Positions 1 through 7,664 of a stretch of DNA of 64,000 nt are shown here, in pieces. The notes below the pieces were generated by a model, which was not told the origin of the DNA, ran no database searches, and saw only the letters and a list, made by a program, of their open reading frames with translations. The DNA comes from Paludibacteraceae bacterium (GTDB taxonomy: Bacteria > Bacteroidota > Bacteroidia > Bacteroidales > Paludibacteraceae): the NCBI GenBank assembly GCA_024401645.1, contig JAKSKR010000007.1, forward strand, positions 36,039 through 100,038. Direction: 5' to 3'. The position numbers and the translations under genes were made by a program. Each line of letters starts with the position of its first letter. The stretch's first letter is position 1.

Positions 1-799
1 TGTTGTCGTAATCTTTCTTCTGGTAGTAGCTTTCGCCTATCAAACGGTAGATTTCGGCATTGTTTTCGTTGCCCGGATTCTTTTCTACCAGGTTCAAGCC
101 ATATTCAAGCACCTTGTCGTACATGCCTTTCGAGTAGTAAATCTGGGCAATGTAGTAAGGTACGGTGGTTGCATATTTTTCTGAAGTCTGGAGCGACAGG
201 AACACAGGCAAAGCCTCGTCGTAACGCTGTTGCATATAGTCGATGTAGGCTGTGTAGTACATGGCCGACTGCTTGTAGGTAGGCGTCTTGTCGCTTACCT
301 GCTTAAAGTTGGCTAGTGCCTTGTCATATTCTTGTAGCTGCAACTGGCAGTAACCGTAGTGGTAATGGTAACGGTCTTTGTCGGTGGTGTTTAGGGTTCT
401 TGGGTTTACCTTGCTGAAACAAGAGTCGGCTGCTTCGGCATACTTGTTGCGGTTGAAGTAGGTGATGCCCCTCAACAGGCGTGCCTTGCCGGCATGTATT
501 GAGCATGGGCTGTCGTTCAAGAACTGGTCGAGCATGAGTCCGGCATCGGGTTGGCCTAGTTCAAAGGCACAGCATGCACGGAAGAATTCTGCCTCTGCGT
601 AGCAGATGTTACGGTCTTTACTGTCGTACTGTTGCAAGTAGTCGCCAAAATAGCGGAACGCTAGGCCGTAGTTTTGCAGGTCATACATTTCACAACCGTC
701 GTAGTACAGCTTGTCTTCTGTTGTGTAAGTGACGGTCTTCTGTGCCGACAATAATGAACTGTTTAGGGCGAGGCACAGTAATATGATTGTTTTTTTCAT
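1..799 (-). CDS. TPR-repeat exported protein, N-terminal part (truncated by window edge)
   Basis: The reading frame is open from an ATG at 797-799 to the window edge, giving about 266 residues of the N-terminal part; the C-terminus lies outside. It starts with a short signal peptide (MKKTIILLCLALNS, cleavage near LLSAQ). Repeated aromatic/alanine helices follow with the spacing of tetratricopeptide repeats, for example LRGITYFNRNKYAEAADSCF, YHYGYCQLQLQEYDKALANF and YYIAQIYYSKGMYDKVLEYG. Such repeats form a superhelical protein-binding scaffold. In Bacteroidetes, long exported TPR proteins of this style are common, but partners cannot be told from sequence. A TATCTTTG -7 box lies upstream at 880-887. 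Confidence 0.85.
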   Translation of the reverse strand, partial: MKKTIILLCLALNSSLLSAQKTVTYTTEDKLYYDGCEMYDLQNYGLAFRYFGDYLQQYDSKDRNICYAEAEFFRACCAFELGQPDAGLMLDQFLNDSPCSIHAGKARLLRGITYFNRNKYAEAADSCFSKVNPRTLNTTDKDRYHYHYGYCQLQLQEYDKALANFKQVSDKTPTYKQSAMYYTAYIDYMQQRYDEALPVFLSLQTSEKYATTVPYYIAQIYYSKGMYDKVLEYGLNLVEKNPGNENNAEIYRLIGESYYQKKDYDN

Positions 800-879
800 T
801 CTTCTTGTTTTTGGTAGTAACGGTTACTATCTTGAACGGTAAATTTCACCTTTTTGTTGGATAATTTTACCCTAATTTG

Positions 880-913
880 CAAAGATAACAAAAAACTTTG
901 CGCATTGCTCAAA
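880..913 (-). promoter_or_regulatory. Bacteroidetes promoter for the TPR gene
   Basis: On the minus strand TATCTTTG (880-887) matches the TAnnTTTG -7 consensus. A TTTG at 910-913 lies 22 bases upstream, close to the usual 19-21 base spacing of the -33 element. Confidence 0.55.
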
Positions 914-975
914 AAGATGCCTATTTGTGTTACGCACATTCTTTACTTCGGGTGTGTTGTTGCCCATTAACAAAA

Positions 976-1004
976 AGCCCCGCCATTTTTTTATGGTGGG
1001 GGCT
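976..1004 (-). terminator. Rho-independent terminator downstream of the fimbrillin gene
   Basis: An imperfect stem AGCCCCGCCAT (976-986) pairs with 993-1004 around a T-rich loop. On the minus strand it is followed by a run of Ts (971-975 complement). It sits 27 bases past the fimbrillin stop. The plus-strand side also ends in CTTTTG, so it may work both ways. Confidence 0.65.
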
Positions 1005-1030
1005 TTTGTTCGTTGGTGTGTAACCCGATT

Positions 1031-1922
1031 TTATTCTATTACTATGGTCTTGAATTTCGACATGTGGAAGGTGGTTTCTTTTGTTATTTTCACCTCTTTT
1101 TTCTCCCCTCCCTCTAGTGTAATGTTGAAAGTCATGCCGTTGTATGTGATAGGCGCTACTGCCATTAGGCAGATTTCGCTTCCCTGCGGACAGCTAACGG
1201 TTACAGTGTTTGCTGCCCCATTGCTCATTGTGATGGTTGGGTTAGTTATATTATCATTATAATTAATATTGGCACCACCTGCAATATTTGTTGCATTGGC
1301 CGTAACATTCGTTATCTTCTTTCCAATAGCGGTGGCGTCGAACTTAACTATGCCAGACATATTCTTGAACATCAGAGTGCTAAATCCATCAAAAGAGACT
1401 TGGCCATTGCCGTTTGAGCCTGTTGAGATTTGGGCTGACGCGTACATGGGAATTGTTGCCGAAAGGCCATTCTCTCCGTAAGTTTGAGCCGATGGAAAAC
1501 TGCATGTTAACATGGCATTCTTCTTGTCGGTTGTGTTGATTGCCCCCTTGTATATGGCAATAACTGTTCCGTTGTTTTTTGCATTAAGACTTCCGGTAAA
1601 GGTTGCAGTACCATCGCTCGCCACACTATTGCAACTGAATGATCCTTGGTTACTAAGAATTATCGTTCCTTTGAAACGATACTAGGTTGATGGTTTCGCC
1701 GCCTTCCCAGTTGTTGTGAATGGTGTGGCTTGCATCTGCTGTGCACCATTGTTGTGTGGTTTTAAGGCCATGCTGATTTTGATTCTCAACACCAGCGTAG
1801 ATGGTGGTTATCGTTATGTCGGTTTCAGCTTCTAGCTCTGTGTCATTGTCTTTGTTGCATGCGGTCGACAGCAATAAGGCCATCGTTGCAATAGCACTTG
1901 TAAAGAGGTATGGATGTTTCAT
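1031..1922 (-). pseudogene. Fimbrillin-family lipoprotein with a single-base frameshift
   Basis: Two minus-strand frames form one protein. The first (1922 to about 1653) has a lipoprotein signal (MKHPYLFTSAIATMALLLSTACNK, lipobox Cys) and the W...GGETINLVSF segment typical of Mfa-like/FimA-like fimbrillins. The second frame runs to the stop at 1031 and carries TATFTGSL, TVIAIYKGA and the long Ser/Thr/Asn-rich beta domain. Removing one T in the TTTCAAA stretch (about 1668-1677) restores a continuous 296-residue protein reading VSFKGTIILSNQ across the join. Fimbrillins are lipidated precursors of major or minor fimbriae or related surface structures. The shift may be a true mutation, phase-like switching or a sequencing error; the rest of the frame is intact, so any inactivation is recent. 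Confidence 0.75.
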
Positions 1923-1950
1923 TTTTCTGTTCCCAATAAATTATGTTGAT

Positions 1951-2094
1951 TTACCAATCTTCTTCTTCCCAATCACTTATGTTTCGTGCTCTTTTACACT
2001 CCTCAATAGGGATAGGGTCTGACGTGAAGATTACTTCTTCGCTTAATTGAATGAACTCAATTTCGGCTGTCTCATTTAGTTCTTTTTTAATCAT
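1951..2094 (-). CDS. Small acidic protein (47 aa) ahead of the fimbrillin gene
   Basis: ATG at 2092-2094 to TAA at 1951-1953 gives 47 residues beginning MIKKELNETAEIEF and ending ISDWEEEDW. The acidic, tryptophan-rich tail resembles the ends of short peptides encoded near surface-protein genes in Prevotella, but no domain is recognised. It ends 28 bases before the fimbrillin start, so the two could be co-transcribed. The frame stays open for about 22 further codons upstream of the ATG without another ATG, so the start is uncertain. No clear ribosome-binding site is visible. It could be a chance ORF. Confidence 0.4.
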   Translation of the reverse strand: MIKKELNETAEIEFIQLSEEVIFTSDPIPIEECKRARNISDWEEEDW

Positions 2095-2314
2095 CGATTG
2101 TCGTGTAATTGCAAGCAGATCAATAGCAGAACTATTCTTATACTTGTCTGTAAGTAATTGAAAAATTGAAGTTTATAATAACCGTTACATTAATTGTTAT
2201 ACAACAATTAAGTGTTTTGCACCAAATATTCTAATAAATGCCGAGAATTGTTTCGCCAGTGCTATATTAACGTTGCAACTGTTTGAATGCTATGTGTCTC
2301 AATGACAGAAAAAT

Positions 2315-2339
2315 GAGGGTGTATCAAAAATATGCCCTC
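2315..2339. repeat. GAGGGTGTATCA hairpin, IS-end-like direct repeat
   Basis: GAGGGTGTATCA (2315-2326) followed by TATGCCCTC (2331-2339) and a T-run folds into a terminator-like hairpin, with outer GACA/TGTC extending the stem. The same 12-mer plus TATGCCCTCTTTT recurs at 4155-4182 as the left end of an IS1182-like remnant. Here no transposase sequence follows, so this may be a solo end. The rest of 2095-2687 shows only this and the dyad noted below. Confidence 0.5.
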
Positions 2340-2569
2340 TTTTTGTCAGTTTTGAGGGATATTTCGTAAACTTCCTGTTAGAGACTCAAATAAATTATGA
2401 ATACACGTAAGATTATACAGGCAGATACTCGCAGATTCTGAGATACAACCCAGAAGGGATTGTTGCGTAAAATTGTCGGAATTAAACCATATTTTATGCT
2501 GTACAATACAAAAAATGGGTGGGGTAATTTTGCTTAATCACATTACCTTTGCGATATAGGAATTGCTTG

Positions 2570-2647
2570 GGCTGTAAAAACGTGACCTCTACAGCCTAAA
2601 CGATTCGATAAAGTGAATTTATAGAGGTCACCCATACATTATCTTTG
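2570..2647 (+). promoter_or_regulatory. Interlocking dyads and two -7 boxes upstream of the lipoprotein pair
   Basis: TACCTTTG (2544-2551, just upstream of this span) and TATCTTTG (2640-2647) both fit the TAnnTTTG -7 box. Between them GGCTGTA (2570-2576) can pair with TACAGCC (2590-2596), and GTGACCTCTA (2582-2591) can pair perfectly with TAGAGGTCAC (2622-2631). The second stem uses the loop of the first, a pseudoknot-like arrangement if transcribed from the upstream box. If the downstream box is used, the 10-bp dyad would instead be an operator. Confidence 0.45.
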
Positions 2648-2687
2648 TAGATAAGAAGTTGACAAACAAATTAATAAAAGACTATTT

Positions 2688-3449
2688 ATGAAAAAGAATT
2701 TTTTCTTGTATTCACTTTTTGCATTTACTTTGTGCACAAGTACAGTAGTCATGTCCTCATGTGATAAAGACGATGACCCTGCTACCGAGAACCAAGATAA
2801 CGGAGACAACAACAACTCTGAAACCTCAGAGATTAAAGGCCCTAAATGGGTATTGGTGGGTTATGAAGCTACAGAATTCACAGAACAGGACATTAAGGAT
2901 GGCAATGCCATGAAGTATAACCCTATCTATCACACGGACTCTCTGAAGATTGAAGCAACAAAAAATAGTTGTCGCGGTTTCTATTCTGAAACTGTTTTTT
3001 CTGTAGGCGACCCTTGGAATGGAGGTTCTTACTTGTTCCAATATGAGATTTCCCAAATACCTCAGGAAGTGAAGGGCGGCGACACAATATCGCTCCACTA
3101 CAAAGCGGCTTTGCCAAGACATTATGGGGCGAAAGACAATGAGAACGACTATGCAGAATGGCATTATTACCACTGCTTCTGCTATGTCGATTGCAAGTTC
3201 AATGACAATAAGATTCGTTCCAAGGAAGAAGACTTTGAAAAGTTCAACGGCTATAATTTGCCTGTTGTAATGATGCACAACAACCAACCTGACATCTATG
3301 AGAGTGAAGGCATGATCTACGGTGACGTGCCAATGGGTAAAAAGGCTGGTGAGAGGGTGCAATTGACCATTTCTGCAGTAGATGGCGCAACAATTGACCT
3401 CAATGGCAAATTTATGACGGCAACCTACACTTACGAGTGGAGAGAATAG
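2688..3449 (+). CDS. Lipoprotein of unknown function (253 aa)
   Basis: A lipoprotein signal peptide (MKKNFFLYSLFAFTLCTS...VMSSC) is followed by an Asp/Asn-rich linker (DKDDDPATENQDNGDNNN) and a mature domain of about 205 residues, rich in aromatic residues and beta-type segments; it includes CFCYVDC and ends in ATYTYEWRE. No known domain is recognised. The signal peptide and linker closely resemble those of the next gene (3492), so the two share a paralogous leader and form a tandem pair 42 bases apart. The acidic linker after the Cys fits export to the outer-membrane surface in Bacteroidetes, which is inference. Confidence 0.8.
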   Translation: MKKNFFLYSLFAFTLCTSTVVMSSCDKDDDPATENQDNGDNNNSETSEIKGPKWVLVGYEATEFTEQDIKDGNAMKYNPIYHTDSLKIEATKNSCRGFYSETVFSVGDPWNGGSYLFQYEISQIPQEVKGGDTISLHYKAALPRHYGAKDNENDYAEWHYYHCFCYVDCKFNDNKIRSKEEDFEKFNGYNLPVVMMHNNQPDIYESEGMIYGDVPMGKKAGERVQLTISAVDGATIDLNGKFMTATYTYEWRE

Positions 3450-3491
3450 CCTACACTTCCGAATGTTCAAACAAATAATAAAAACAGCTGC

Positions 3492-4103
3492 ATGAAAAAA
3501 ACAATTCTTTTAAACTCACTTCTTGCGTTTACATTGTGCGCAGGCAGTGTAGCCATATCCTCTTGTAGTAAAGATAAAGACGAAGACCCTGTCGAGAACA
3601 AAGGCAACGGGAACAACAATGAGAGTGACGTCAAGACAATCGTCGGAGAATGGTCTGGCATCAGAGAAGATGCAGAATTTAACAACTCCACTGATGTTTA
3701 CGTCCACTTTAATTTCAAAGCAGACGGCACATTCGAACAAACAATGCCTGCTTGGGAAGAGAAGAATTTTGGCGAATATTCCATTTCTGGAGACGTAGTA
3801 ACTTTCAAACTCACCTCTCTTGAGTGGCTTTGGGATAGAGGTAATGGCTACGACAACGTGTACGACCAATACGGCTGCTTCTGGAATCCTGACAAATATG
3901 ATGAGGATAGAAAAGAATACCCCAACCCTTTTGCTCAGTTCACGAAGGAATGGCCAGAAAGAGTAAACTTCAGTGCTAAATTTTCTTTCGACAAAGAGGG
4001 GAATCTGCTCTTTGAAACAGTTTCTGGCGAGGGCGCAGGATTTGGCCTTCCGCTTGTATATCACAAGAATCCAGGATTCAGACCACAACGCAGGGTAGAG
4101 TAG
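3492..4103 (+). CDS. Lipocalin-like lipoprotein (203 aa)
   Basis: Lipoprotein signal MKKTILLNSLLAFTLCAGS with lipobox AISSC, then an acidic Asn/Gly linker. From about residue 52 the segment IVGEWSGI...FNFKADGTFEQ...GEYSISGDVVTFKL has the pattern of the lipocalin-like domains common in Bacteroidetes lipoproteins: a short beta-barrel starting with a G-x-W motif. These bind unknown small ligands or act structurally. It is second in a two-gene unit after the 2688 lipoprotein. The C-terminus (RPQRRVE) is unusually basic. The IS1182-like element begins 51 bases after the stop. Confidence 0.75.
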   Translation: MKKTILLNSLLAFTLCAGSVAISSCSKDKDEDPVENKGNGNNNESDVKTIVGEWSGIREDAEFNNSTDVYVHFNFKADGTFEQTMPAWEEKNFGEYSISGDVVTFKLTSLEWLWDRGNGYDNVYDQYGCFWNPDKYDEDRKEYPNPFAQFTKEWPERVNFSAKFSFDKEGNLLFETVSGEGAGFGLPLVYHKNPGFRPQRRVE

Positions 4104-4213
4104 TTTTCTACTATCCAATAGAAAGTATCGTCTATTAACGAACGTATAATACATGAGGGTGTATCAAAATTGATATGCCCTCTTTTCGTATGCAAATAAA
4201 TGTAAAAAAAAGA

Positions 4214-4245
4214 CAAAGCCCCGACTTTCACAAGCCAGGGCTTTG
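4214..4245 (-). terminator. Hairpin plus T-run, minus strand, inside the IS remnant
   Basis: CAAAGCCC (4214-4221) pairs with GGGCTTTG (4238-4245). On the minus strand this is followed by TCTTTTTTTTAC (4202-4213 complement), a good intrinsic terminator. It could insulate the element or end read-through from rprY. Confidence 0.6.
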
Positions 4246-4289
4246 CTATGTCAGCAAAATTTATTATCTTGCTGATATAAAACAAATTA

Positions 4290-4409
4290 ATGTATACAAA
4301 GTTACACTTTAAGGATTACAATCCCAAACAAATACAGATGTTTCCTCAGTGTCTTGATGAAGATATTGAGGAAAATGCGCCCCCTTCATTGCCATCTCTT
4401 TTCGATTGA
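4290..4409 (+). pseudogene. IS1182-family transposase, N-terminal remnant
   Basis: ATG 4290 to TGA 4407 encodes 39 residues. LHFKDYNPKQIQMFPQ followed by CLDEDIEENAP follows the N-terminal pattern of IS1182-type transposases (FKxYNxxQ...FP..L.E.I.xNAP), after which the known families continue with a helix beginning RLV. Here the frame instead reads PSLPSLFD and stops, consistent with an internal deletion. No DDE catalytic part is present. Confidence 0.6.
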
Positions 4410-4430
4410 GGGGGTTGTTTTTCAAAAAAA

Positions 4431-4466
4431 CAGTCCGCTACGCGTATTTATAGGCATAGCGGACTG
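4431..4466 (-). terminator. Intrinsic terminator downstream of rprY
   Basis: CAGTCCGCTA (4431-4440) pairs perfectly with TAGCGGACTG (4457-4466). On the minus strand the stem is followed by a run of seven Ts (4424-4430 complement). It lies 96 bases past the rprY stop but inside the IS-like element, so the terminator is probably element-borne. Confidence 0.7.
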
Positions 4467-4562
4467 GAGTTTTATGCTTTATATTTTTTACCGGACAGCA
4501 ATAATCATAAATGTTGCATTATGATACACCCCCATTTCGTATCTGGTCATTTGCTAAATGTT

Positions 4563-5273
4563 TTAGCTGTTGGCTCCAACTTCTGGTATGATGATTTTGT
4601 AACCCTTACCGTGAATGTTGATGATTTCGACAGACGGATCGGAACGCAGGTGCTTACGCAGTTTGGTGATGTAAACGTCCATGCTTCGTGCATTGAAGTA
4701 GTTGTCGTCTATCCAGATGGACTTCAAGGCAAAGTTGCGTTCAAGTATCTTGTTGGCATTTTCGCAAAGCAGTGCCAATAGGTCGTTTTCCTTGGTGGTG
4801 AGCTTAATAACCTCGCCTTCTTGTGGGGTAAGGGTCTGCTTCTGAGAGTTGAACACCAATGAACCTAAGTGGTAGATGCCGTCTTTGTCGCCCTTCTTGC
4901 TGTTAACGCGGCGCAAGATGGCCTGCACACGGTAGAGCAACTCTTCCATGCTGAATGGCTTGGTCATATAGTCGTCGGCGCCAGCCTTGAAACCTTCGAA
5001 AATGTCTTGACGCAAGGTCTTGGCTGTTAGGAATATGATAGGCATGTCGGGATTGACTTGGTGTATTTCTTGTGCCAAGGTCAAACCATCCTTCTTAGGC
5101 ATCATTACGTCGAGGATGCAAATGTCGTACTTGTTTTTCAAGAATGCGCGGTAACCGGCTTCACCGTCTTGTTGCAAGTCGGTTTCGCAACCTTTCGCCT
5201 GTAAGTATTCGCGAAGCAACGCTCCCAAATTCTCGTCGTCTTCACAAAGCAAAATCTTTGTATAATCTTCCAT
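4563..5273 (-). CDS. rprY: OmpR/PhoB-type response regulator, RprY-like
   Basis: 236 residues. The receiver domain (about 6-120) has the acidic pocket (CEDDEN), the phospho-acceptor Asp near residue 55 in DICILDVMMPKKDG, the switch Thr and the conserved Lys in IFLTAK. A winged-helix DNA-binding domain (about 135-230) shows LTTKENDLLALL, RSMDVYITKLRKHL and NIHGKGYKI. It closely follows the layout of Bacteroides RprY. It lies 4 bases after the histidine kinase gene, so the two are co-expressed. RprY in related species regulates sodium-pump and stress genes; its targets here cannot be seen. Confidence 0.9.
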   Translation of the reverse strand: MEDYTKILLCEDDENLGALLREYLQAKGCETDLQQDGEAGYRAFLKNKYDICILDVMMPKKDGLTLAQEIHQVNPDMPIIFLTAKTLRQDIFEGFKAGADDYMTKPFSMEELLYRVQAILRRVNSKKGDKDGIYHLGSLVFNSQKQTLTPQEGEVIKLTTKENDLLALLCENANKILERNFALKSIWIDDNYFNARSMDVYITKLRKHLRSDPSVEIINIHGKGYKIIIPEVGANS

Positions 5274-5277
5274 GACT

Positions 5278-6768
5278 TTACTTTTTTAGAGGTATGTTAA
5301 TAATAAATTTTGTTCCTTTCCCAAGTTCGCTTTCTACCTTAATTTGTCCCTTGTGGTCTTCAACCACTTTTTTCACGTAGGCTAGCCCAAGGCCGAAACC
5401 TTTCACGTCGTGAAGGCTGCCGGTTGGTACACGGTAGAATTTCTCGAAAATGTGTTTTATGTTCTCTTTCGAGATGCCAATGCCGTTGTCTTCGACCGAG
5501 AGGTAGACATTGCCGTGTTGATTCCACGTCCTTACCATCAGCTTCAGACCTTCCTTGCTGTATTTTAGGGCGTTGTCCATTAGGTTGTAGATGATGTTGG
5601 TGAAATGCACCTCGTCTACCCAGATGGACGGATCGTCGGCGTCGAGCTCGGTTTCTATAGTACCGCCCTTGTCTTCTACCTTTAGGGCAAAGTTCGACGC
5701 CACGTTTAGGCAAAGTTCGTTTATGTCTACCTCCTTCAATTTAAGTGCCGAGTTCTCGTTCTCGAGTAGCGACATCTGCAGTACCTTTTCAATCTGCTGA
5801 CTCAAGCGTTTTGTCTCGTCGCTAATAATGTTCGAAACGTGCTTCAACATCGATGGCGACTTGCTGATCGATTCGTCGTTCAGCATTTGCGAGGCCAGCG
5901 AAATAGACGATACCGGTGTCTTCAGTTCGTGCGTCATGTTGTGGATGAAGTCGGTCCTCATTTCCGAGAGCCTCTTCTGTCTTGAAATAATCCACAATGT
6001 TATGCTGCACAGTATGAGCAAGAGTAGCATGATGGTGATGAACGGCATAAGCAACTTAAGCGACTGCATCATGTAGCTCTGCTTGTTAGTGAAGTACACC
6101 TTCAGGTAGTTGGCCTGTGGATTGGTATCGTTGGGGAATAGCAGTTGGGTATAGTAGTCTGCTGTTCGTTTGTCGTTCTCGGTCTTGTTGGTGAAAACCT
6201 CCTTACCGTCTTTACTGTTAATGCAGAAGTAGTGTGGCAGGTTCACGCCGTGGTAGTCAAGCTCGCGTTCCAATATCAGTTCAACCGCATGTGGGTCTAT
6301 TCGTTCTGAAATAGGGCGCGAGTTGGTGCTTAACAGCATCCTAATCAAGATGTCGTCCATGTGCTCGCGTTCGCGCAAGTAACGTTCCCTCAACTTGTTC
6401 TGAATGGTTACCGAAACGGTCTCGATGGTATTTTCGCCATGTTTGGTCGATATGTTCACCTCGGGACGGAGGCGGGTTTCAGACATGCTGTCGATGGTCG
6501 ACCTTACAATATTGAAGTAGAATGGTAATGTATCTCTTTCTATGTTCGGTTTGAGGGGCTTGAACGAAAAGCTGTTGTCGATGTACTCTAGCATTTCTTG
6601 CTCCTCAATGGTCTTTGCCGTACGCAACAAGGCGCTCTTTACTGAAACATCGAACTGGTCTTGGCGCATGTCGGCCATTTGGGTCACATAGGCTACGCCA
6701 ACTATGGTCAGTCCTAGGAACAAGACCGACATGATGACGCCTAATATGACAATAGTTTTCTGTTTCAC
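5278..6768 (-). CDS. rprX: Membrane sensor histidine kinase, RprX-like
   Basis: 496 residues. TM1 is at about 5-28, a periplasmic sensor region of about 210 residues follows, and TM2 is at about 240-262. The HisKA domain has phospho-His near residue 280 in DFIHNMTHELKTP. The ATPase domain carries the N box (NLMDNALKYS), the G1 box (VEDNGIGI) and the G2 box (GFGLGLAYV). The only in-frame start that keeps the first TM is a GTG at 6766-6768; upstream the frame meets a TAG with no ATG. The first gene of a two-gene operon, it phosphorylates RprY. A -7 box ends only 5 bases before the GTG, so the mRNA may be nearly leaderless. Confidence 0.9.
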   Translation of the reverse strand: MKQKTIVILGVIMSVLFLGLTIVGVAYVTQMADMRQDQFDVSVKSALLRTAKTIEEQEMLEYIDNSFSFKPLKPNIERDTLPFYFNIVRSTIDSMSETRLRPEVNISTKHGENTIETVSVTIQNKLRERYLREREHMDDILIRMLLSTNSRPISERIDPHAVELILERELDYHGVNLPHYFCINSKDGKEVFTNKTENDKRTADYYTQLLFPNDTNPQANYLKVYFTNKQSYMMQSLKLLMPFITIMLLLLILCSITLWIISRQKRLSEMRTDFIHNMTHELKTPVSSISLASQMLNDESISKSPSMLKHVSNIISDETKRLSQQIEKVLQMSLLENENSALKLKEVDINELCLNVASNFALKVEDKGGTIETELDADDPSIWVDEVHFTNIIYNLMDNALKYSKEGLKLMVRTWNQHGNVYLSVEDNGIGISKENIKHIFEKFYRVPTGSLHDVKGFGLGLAYVKKVVEDHKGQIKVESELGKGTKFIINIPLKK

Positions 6769-6773
6769 AAATG

Positions 6774-6781
6774 CAAAAGTA
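6774..6781 (-). promoter_or_regulatory. -7 box for rprX
   Basis: TACTTTTG on the minus strand fits TAnnTTTG. It lies directly before the GTG start, which predicts transcription starting at or very near the start codon. No -33 element at standard spacing was found. Confidence 0.45.
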
Positions 6782-6854
6782 AGTAAAAATACCTATTGCA
6801 TTTTTACAAATTTTCACAAAAATATTAACATTTCGGCAGTCACTAAACTGCTTC

Positions 6855-7661
6855 TTATCGGAATAGCCATCGAACTTCGAATGAGAAGTCTAGCATTCCC
6901 TTTGCCACAGCCGCTAACATTACCGATGCTGCGCATACTACCAGTAGCTTCTTTAGTAGGGCGTTGTCTACAAACTTATTAATGAGTTTGTTGTAGAAGT
7001 GGAATATAAGAAGGGCTCCGGCAATGGGTATTGCGCCTCTAATGATTGCTTTTATTTCGCTGAAACCCCAACCCATCCTAAAGATAATAGGTGATACTTT
7101 TACTAAAACGTCAATTATAGGCAACGACAACAAAAAGGAGACGATTGTTATGTAGGCGTTTTTCTTCTCGGGTGCTACTTCTTTCCAAATGGTGTTGTCT
7201 TCGTCTTCCACAACTTCTAGCTTGGCAAGGTAGTCTCCTAACTTCTTGTTCGGCTTGTAGCAGAAGAAGATGGCGTTAAATGCCATGTATATAAGCAAGA
7301 CTATGTACCCTTCAAACGACCGTGCCGAGAGGTCGTATATAATGAATAGCAAGATGGCCAAGCTACTTATCATGTTGCGTATGTTTGTCCCTAAATCGTT
7401 TTGGTAGATTGACGACGGTTTAATTAGCTTAAGGCCTAACAAATGCTTCCCTATGCTGGCGTTCTCGAAAATGGAATCCTTACATACGAAGTAACTGAAA
7501 ATTGCAACATCGAAAAAAATGCTAATTGCTAATCTTATCTCTTTTGTTTCCAGCATGTTCGCTAATGTGCTTACAAGCATCAGAAGGTTCATTACGATTG
7601 CAAAATCGATGTACGATGCCAAAAGTCGGCTAATTTTATTTAGTTTAATCATCTGTTTCAT
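6855..7661 (-). CDS. RDD-family membrane protein
   Basis: 268 residues with about six hydrophobic segments. The N-terminal ISRLLASYIDFAIVMNLLML and the later CKDSIFENASIGKHLLGLKL are the two signature parts of the RDD domain (conserved Arg and Asp residues, then a G-K-x-L-G-L loop). RDD proteins are small integral membrane proteins; some have been linked to ion exchange, but no specific substrate is established here. It starts 3 bases after the stop of a related RDD gene (7665-8483), so the two are a co-transcribed paralogous pair. Confidence 0.75.
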   Translation of the reverse strand: MKQMIKLNKISRLLASYIDFAIVMNLLMLVSTLANMLETKEIRLAISIFFDVAIFSYFVCKDSIFENASIGKHLLGLKLIKPSSIYQNDLGTNIRNMISSLAILLFIIYDLSARSFEGYIVLLIYMAFNAIFFCYKPNKKLGDYLAKLEVVEDEDNTIWKEVAPEKKNAYITIVSFLLSLPIIDVLVKVSPIIFRMGWGFSEIKAIIRGAIPIAGALLIFHFYNKLINKFVDNALLKKLLVVCAASVMLAAVAKGMLDFSFEVRWLFR

Positions 7662-7664
7662 GTT

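Larger units (their letters stand above)
4155..4533. mobile_element. Internally deleted IS1182-like element (about 379 bp)
   Basis: Terminal inverted repeats GAGGGTGTATCA (4155-4166) and TGATACACCCCC (4522-4533) match at 11 of 12 positions. Inside, a short ORF (4290-4409) resembles the N-terminus of IS1182-family transposases and then breaks off. Two strong hairpins (4214-4245 and 4431-4466) lie in the remainder, which accounts for the whole 4104-4562 gap. No target duplication could be made out. It is non-autonomous. Confidence 0.6.

Noticed and set aside
1801..2022. 73-codon plus-strand ORF across the fimbrillin start
   Set aside because: It is antisense to the fimbrillin signal peptide and to the small acidic ORF.
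2826..4154. Two long minus-strand ORFs opposite the lipoprotein genes
   Set aside because: The plus-strand frames have lipoprotein signals and a conserved leader; the antisense frames lack any domain or start signal.
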